From: Doris montereyensis
Taxonomy: Eukaryota > Mollusca > Gastropoda > Nudibranchia > Dorididae
Assembly (NCBI GenBank): GCA_037039925.1
Contig: JAXRKP010000032.1
Span: 52,501-116,500, forward strand
Direction of reading: 5' to 3'
DNA: 64,000 nucleotides
Under the pieces are notes generated by a model. The model saw nothing but the letters and a program-made list of their open reading frames with translations, did not search any database and had not been told where the DNA came from. The translations under genes and the position numbers were made by a program. Position 1 is the stretch's first letter; each line of letters opens with the position of its first letter. Positions 51,376 to 64,000 of this stretch are shown piece by piece.

Positions 51376-51930
51376 TATCAAGCTTTGATTGCTATCTTGC
51401 CCCATCTCCAGGTGGGTGGTTGACATCGCAAGCTTTGATTGCTATCTTGCCCCATCTCCAGGTGGGTGGTTGACATCGCAAGCTTTGATTGCTATCTTGC
51501 CCATTCTCCAGGTGGGTGGTTGACATCGCAAGCTTTTGATTGCTATCTTGCCCTATCTCCAGGTGGGTGGTTGACATCGCAAGCTTTTGATTGCTATCTT
51601 GCCCCATCTCCAGGTGGGTGGTTGACATCGCAAGCTTTTGATTGCTATCTTGCCCCATCTCCAGGTGGGTGGTTGACATCGCAAGCTTTTGATTGCTATC
51701 TTGCCCCATTTCCAGGTGGGTGGTTGACATCGCAAGCTTTTGATTGCTATCTTGCCCCATTTCCTGGTGGGTGGGTGACATCGCAAGCTTTTGATTGCTA
51801 TCTTGCCCCATCTCCAGGTGGGTGGTTGACATCGCAAGCTTTTGATTGCTATCTTGCCCCATCTCCTGGTGGGTGGTTGACATCGTAAGCTTTTGATTGC
51901 TATCTTGACCCATCTCCAGATGGGAGGGTG
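51376..51930. repeat. 51-bp minisatellite, about 11 copies, splice-site-like unit
   Basis: The unit is catcgcaagcttttgattgc + tatcttgccccatctccagg + tgggtggttga. Each unit holds a pyrimidine-rich run ending CAG directly followed by GTGGGT, resembling fused 3' and 5' splice sites. Intergenic. Confidence 0.96.
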
Positions 51931-52341
51931 ACAACAGCTACTGGTTCGTCTTACTTGTTTTATCACCTTGAGATCATTGCATATGGTGAACAGGGTAAAT
52001 TTTGATCAATCAACACAAACGTATCTCCAGTTTTTAGTAATAGGGTCACATTTGTTTTTTTAGGAATCGAATATACTCATACTTACTGGTTTCAGTTTAA
52101 AAAAGATAAGAATAATGATACCTAAAAGTTGACCTAGAAATAATATTTGTGACCTCATTTCTGTGCAAAATGCATGGACATAGAGCAAATTGCTTTTCTA
52201 ATACTTCATATCTAGGGCTGTTATCTAGACATTATGTTTGTCATTAAAGTTGAAGTGGAGATTTTTAACCTCTCTTACACAAAAAAGGTAAGAATATCAG
52301 AAGAAAGATCAAATATGGACGTATTTGTTTGCTCAATTGGA

Positions 52342-52470
52342 ATTTACCCGGTCCACCACTTGTGGTGATCTCCAGGTGAGTTAAGAGAAAATAGCAAGAT
52401 GAAAGGATCAGTAAAAGTGAAAGGAAAGAAGTAGGACCTACCAGCATCACCTGCCAACCGCCCACAATCT
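52342..52470 (-). mobile_element. Dispersed repeat family C, copy 5
   Basis: Starts atttacccggtccaccactt and ends cacctgccaaccgcccac; the least decayed copy. Confidence 0.7.
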
Positions 52471-52912
52471 GGAAGTAAACAAGATTGCACTAGGCTTGTG
52501 ATTTGTCTACCAAGATTTCACTTTATGCAAGTGCTTAAGTCAAGAAATGTTTACATTGTATGTTACCTAATGTAAAAAAATGCATGTCTTTATACAAAAA
52601 TCATATTATATGTTGCAAACATTCTACTCTGAATACTCTTATTGAAGAAATTAAATATTTGTTTCATGAATAAACTCCCCTTCACATTCATTTCTTAAAT
52701 TTTCTGCTGTTCATTTATCTCTCCTCCCCCCCCCCTTCAAATTCAAATGTGTGCATATGCTGGACTATGGATTTTTCTTCATATAAATTTCAAAGTAAAA
52801 TAATGACAGTGAAATTCGCAAACCATGTAAGTCTCAACTTAGTATTAGTAACATCTTTTTTTCACTTTTGACGTACTGAAATGTTTTCTTGCGTAATTAA
52901 AATGTAGTCATC

Positions 52913-52958
52913 ATACAGTGGACACCAGATACCCCAACATCAACAAGACCGGACATAT
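52913..52958. repeat. Short dispersed repeat, copy 1 of 2
   Basis: catacagtggacaccaga and ccccaacatcaacaagaccg are nearly identical at 56134-56176. Confidence 0.7.
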
Positions 52959-53013
52959 CATATTGAGCAAAAAGGTGGAGATGAAAGGAAAAAATATATG
53001 ATATATCAATCTA

Positions 53014-53282
53014 GCGGGATTGGATAGTCCAGAGGCAAGATGTCAGCCTCTCAACCAAAAACAACGGTTGAAAAATTTTCTGGAGTTTCTTCGGCAAAAT
53101 CTACCTCCCTGGTCCAGGTAGGTGGATCGACACCTAGACCCATCAGAGACGGGCGATAAAAAGAAGGTCGTACGTGTGCAGAATACAATACTGTGTACAC
53201 ACTTATGATCCCTTGGCTGTTTACAGGGCAGTTTGCGCAAAATTTTAAAATCCCATCAAAACCCCCAAGATCAAAGCTAACA
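53014..53282 (+). mobile_element. SINE family A, copy 7
   Basis: From the tRNA-like head (tagtccagaggcaagatgtc, agcctctcaacc) through ctggtccaggtaggtggatc to cccccaagatca; the far 3' tail is missing. Confidence 0.85.
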
Positions 53283-55720
53283 CCATCTATCATTGACCAA
53301 TATGCATCTTAACTAAATGATCAGAAGCATTATAACAGGAGTGCATACAAAGAAACCTCTTATAGCAGGGGCCAATATTACAAGAGAAAAATGTTTATAC
53401 AGATGAAGAAGAATTCTAACACAAATATGTAGAAATTCATATAACTTCTGTTTATTTTAAATTCAACAGTCAATAACACATTTTTTTGTAAATATCATTA
53501 GGGAGCAACACATTAATAGATTGTAAACAACAAGTTGAAAAATGATTTTACACTAGTGTCTCAACAAATAGCTTTAAATTTAAACTTAAATATTCAATGA
53601 TTGATTTTCAAATGAAATATTCAACAGTTTTGCATTCAAATAAAAATTCACTCTAGGGAGATATTGCAACGGTCAACACACAAGATTTTAGAGTGATTCA
53701 TAATGAGTACTTCACATGCTGCACATTCAGTCACAATTTTAACAAAACCAGTGGTTGTATTGTTGCATCAACATGAATGAAGATAGAAATGACAACATTT
53801 ACTTTGTAATATTTACTAAATGCTGTTATGGAATCTACCAGATATTGCTGATCTGGGAAATGAATTGAAAACACATTGGGGTTTTTCTTTTATTTTTATG
53901 AATTTCATTAATCACACCCCTAATCCTTAACTAATCTTTCTTTTCCATAGCTGCCAATCTTTTCAAATCGAAAAACAGACTGACCACGTGAACCAATTCT
54001 ATCATGCACATAGCCCCTGATTTGCCAGAGAACAATAATAATTTAACTGGAATTAAGCCCTACGAAAAGTTAGTCGCATGCTGGCCTTTCTGATAAAGTG
54101 CCACGGTAATTTTCCTAACTAAGAATGGCGTCTTCAGATTTTCCCATTAAACTCTCTGCCGTTAACTTAGGGTCTCTTAACACAAAAACACAGTTAACCC
54201 TCATATATATACTTTTCAAGGTAAATACAGACTAACACTCAGATGATAATAAAAAATGTACTTAATACATTTTACTTATTAGTTGGCAGCTATGCTTTTT
54301 AATTCCTAGAAAATCAAATGCTGAAAGTGAAATAAATCGTAAGTAGAATTTCTAAAATTTGAAGAATACAACACAAATGAACTTATGCCTAAGCAATCTT
54401 CATTTGCCTGGGCAAACTTAATCAATTTTTGATATTTAAACATTAAACTTATACTGTCCCCATAGAAATTGCATTTAAAAATTGAAACAAAATTTGCATT
54501 AAAAATGGAAAATATTGCAACATATAGTGTACTATATAACCTAGGTATTTTCATATCATACGACAAAAGCTATTCTTGATACCTACAAAACATAAAAAAC
54601 CCAATAATAATGAGTACCTTTTCATTTCTCTATAGTTTTTTATCATCGAGAACAAAACTGGACAACAATGCAATATTACCCATTAGCATTAGACCAAGTT
54701 CCCTTTGCTTCTGTTCTGTAATTTTTCAAATAAAAAAGCTGACAAATTTATTTATTTTTAAACGTGAGACATTGTAGTTGTTGACACATTGTGATAATGT
54801 AAGTGGCAACAATCACAAGCACAGCCAAACACAATGTCATTTACACTGATTGAAATTTGCTAAAAGATTTTCCCCCCACATGAAAATGTTAAAAAATTGA
54901 TCATTTACAATCAATACACAATCTGATATGTAATGTGCTACAATCATCACATGGCTGGAGACATACTTTGCATGGATTTAAATACGTTCCCATCTCGTTT
55001 GACTCATTTGAAAATGCGAGAAAGAGAAAAAAAGAAAAGGAACACAAAATGTACATAATATAAAAAAGGAATAGTTTGATGCAACATGGCAGCATTAGGT
55101 CAAGATAGTTGTATAAAAAATATATTTCAATTAATTATGCGATATTAAACTCCCAAACCTCAAAATATAAAATGGTTTTGATACACATATTCTATGAACA
55201 AATGGAAATACAAACAGCTGAAGGCTAAAAGACTTCAAATAAGTTTAAGCAGAGTTCTCTTTAATTAACAACAAATTTTTCTTTTAACTATACCAGCTCA
55301 AATTTCACCTATCAAAAAAAGGTGTAAAACAAAATCTGAAAAATGCAAGCCAACTATACTACTAGTACTACCACAAAGCATGAGAAAAAGATTTCCAAGC
55401 TGTTGACATTGTCAATCAAATAGACAGGAAGCAGCACGGTCTTTCTCACCGAGTCAATAGTTCAAAAAATCAGTCCTAAGATTCGATTTGCATTTTCATA
55501 GTGGCAATCTTATTCACAGTAGTCCCTGGTTAGAAGCATGCTGCATAAAAGTATTAAAATCACACTCTGTACAAACACACGTCTTCAAACTTGTATTTCA
55601 TATTGTATTAAAGGTATTGTAACACTAAAACATTGAGCCACTTTTGGACAATAAAGTTGTATCTTTATCTTTTCTCTGCTGACAGAATTCCTACTTTATA
55701 CATGCACACATAAAGCAAGA
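53283..55720. other. Intergenic AT-rich stretch, no gene seen
   Basis: No coding homology. A second copy of the 30310 repeat lies at about 54195-54300. Otherwise unexplained. Confidence 0.5.
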
Positions 55721-55727
55721 TTTTTTC

Positions 55728-56118
55728 TCTATACCTATTCTGTTTCTCTATACCTATTCTGTTTTTTTCTATACCTATCCTGTTTCTCTATACCTATCCT
55801 GTTTCTCTATACCTATCCTGTTTCTCTATACCTATTCTGTTTCTCTATACCTATGCTGTTTCTCTATACCTATCCTGTTTCTCTATACCTATCCTGTTTC
55901 TCTATACCTATCCTGTTTCTCTATATCTATTCTGTTTCTCTATACCTATTCTGTTTCTCTATACCTATTCTGTTTCTCTATACCTATCCTGTTTCTCTAT
56001 ACCTATCCTGTTTCTCCATACCTATTCTGTTTCTCTATACCTATTCTGTTTCTCTATACTTATCCTGTTTCTGTATACCTATTCTTTTTCTGTATACCTA
56101 TTCTGTTTCTCTATACCT
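55728..56118. repeat. 19-bp minisatellite, about 20 copies
   Basis: The unit is tgtttctctatacctatcc with C/T variation at the end. A long frame across it is an artefact. Confidence 0.97.
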
Positions 56119-56133
56119 GTATGATTATTTATC

Positions 56134-56300
56134 ATACAGTGGACACCAGACACCCCAACATCAACAAGACCGGACATAACAAAGGTGTCAGACACTAGAC
56201 AGTCTTCTATCAATGCCATGTCTAGATGCCATGTCTAGCTTTATTGTCTTTTTCTAAGCACTACCAAGACAAAGGTGTCAGACACTAGACAGTCTTCTAC
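56134..56300. repeat. Second copy of the 52913 repeat plus a 34-bp direct repeat
   Basis: catacagtggacaccagaca at 56134 pairs with 52913. aaggtgtcagacactagaca then gtcttct occurs at 56182 and again at 56272. Confidence 0.7.
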
Positions 56301-56613
56301 CAATGTATTGAAGAGATTGTTAACAAAATATACTCAAGTCATTGAAATCAAATAAAGAAAAAAAAACAAACCGTAAAATCATGTCCCATGTCCATAAATT
56401 AGAGTTGATCGGTTTGACTAAAATTAAATCAAGCATGGCATGATATAAAGTGACTTGAGAGATTTAAATAGTGAAATTCTGGCTATGAGTTTGCATGAAA
56501 AAAAGTAAGAGCTATCCCAGAAGGATTCAATTTTTAAACAACCATGACTTCCTCTGACGCTGAATGACATGGATAGGAAATTGAAAAGAGTCAACTATGG
56601 ATGTACGTTTAGA

Positions 56614-63822
<7,209 letters not shown>

Positions 63823-64000
63823 CTAACGGCAGAGAAAAAAGGTAATATTGAGCTAAAGAGTAATCAATCTTATAATAATGCTTTATATATAACCAATCCA
63901 GATTTGCTTATCAGACCTTTGTATTCAATCTAATCTTTTCAAAGTCTGAAGAATTTTCCATATGATTAGCATTGTGTAAAATCATTTTAAATATTCAGAA
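63823..64000. other. Right edge, CPOX intron
   Basis: Intron upstream of the first visible CPOX exon. No further exon recognised before the edge. Confidence 0.5.

Noticed and set aside
51392..51966. 180-codon frame with EMGQDSNQKLAMSTTHL repeats
   Set aside because: A 51-bp minisatellite; both strands are open and there is no homology.
53043..53293. Small proteins overlapping 9773-10153, 25437-25690, 53043-53293 and 59630-59890
   Set aside because: All fall in SINE A copies; similar peptides recur because the SINE recurs.

Overview
This is a eukaryotic, AT-rich, intron-rich and very repeat-rich window. Three conserved animal genes are split into short exons with GT/AG splice sites. tRNA-derived SINEs, LINE 3' fragments, short inverted-repeat DNA elements and about twenty minisatellite arrays fill almost everything else. 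The gene content, SINE types and frequent tagatctagatct-like strings suggest a lophotrochozoan, probably a mollusc and perhaps a heterobranch gastropod. The species assignment is inference and weak.

Layout. (1) From the left edge to about 36.05 kb, minus strand: a DENND5 orthologue (Rab6-interacting, Rab-GEF DENN protein). Thirteen coding exons are visible, from the start codon at 36050 down to RUN-domain exons at 9.0-9.9 kb; the PLAT and second RUN parts must lie left of the window. (2) 36.05-36.83 kb: a compact head-to-head intergenic region. (3) 36.83-49.26 kb, plus strand: WASHC3 (CCDC53), complete in six coding exons. (4) 49.26-56.61 kb: a tail-to-tail intergenic region with SINEs and arrays. 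(5) 56.61-63.82 kb, minus strand: the 3' two thirds of CPOX (coproporphyrinogen III oxidase) in eight exons; its 5' exons lie right of the window.

DENND5 and WASHC3 both act in endosomal traffic (Rab activation and WASH-driven actin on endosomes) and are divergently arranged. CPOX is a haem-biosynthesis housekeeping gene with no obvious functional link.

The clearest technical message is that the three genes carry about nine 1-2 base frame breaks. Splice sites are intact and homology resumes at once; most are restored by one more base in a short homopolymer, so they look like consensus indel errors rather than gene decay. The clearest biological oddities are: a 58-bp minisatellite in CPOX made of about ten copies of an exon tail plus its splice donor; a SINE whose internal segment has expanded about 23-fold; a tail-to-tail SINE pair able to form a long hairpin in CPOX pre-mRNA; and a TA-flanked DNA element carrying a PHD-finger remnant. 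I found no rRNA, convincing tRNA, CRISPR or prokaryotic system.
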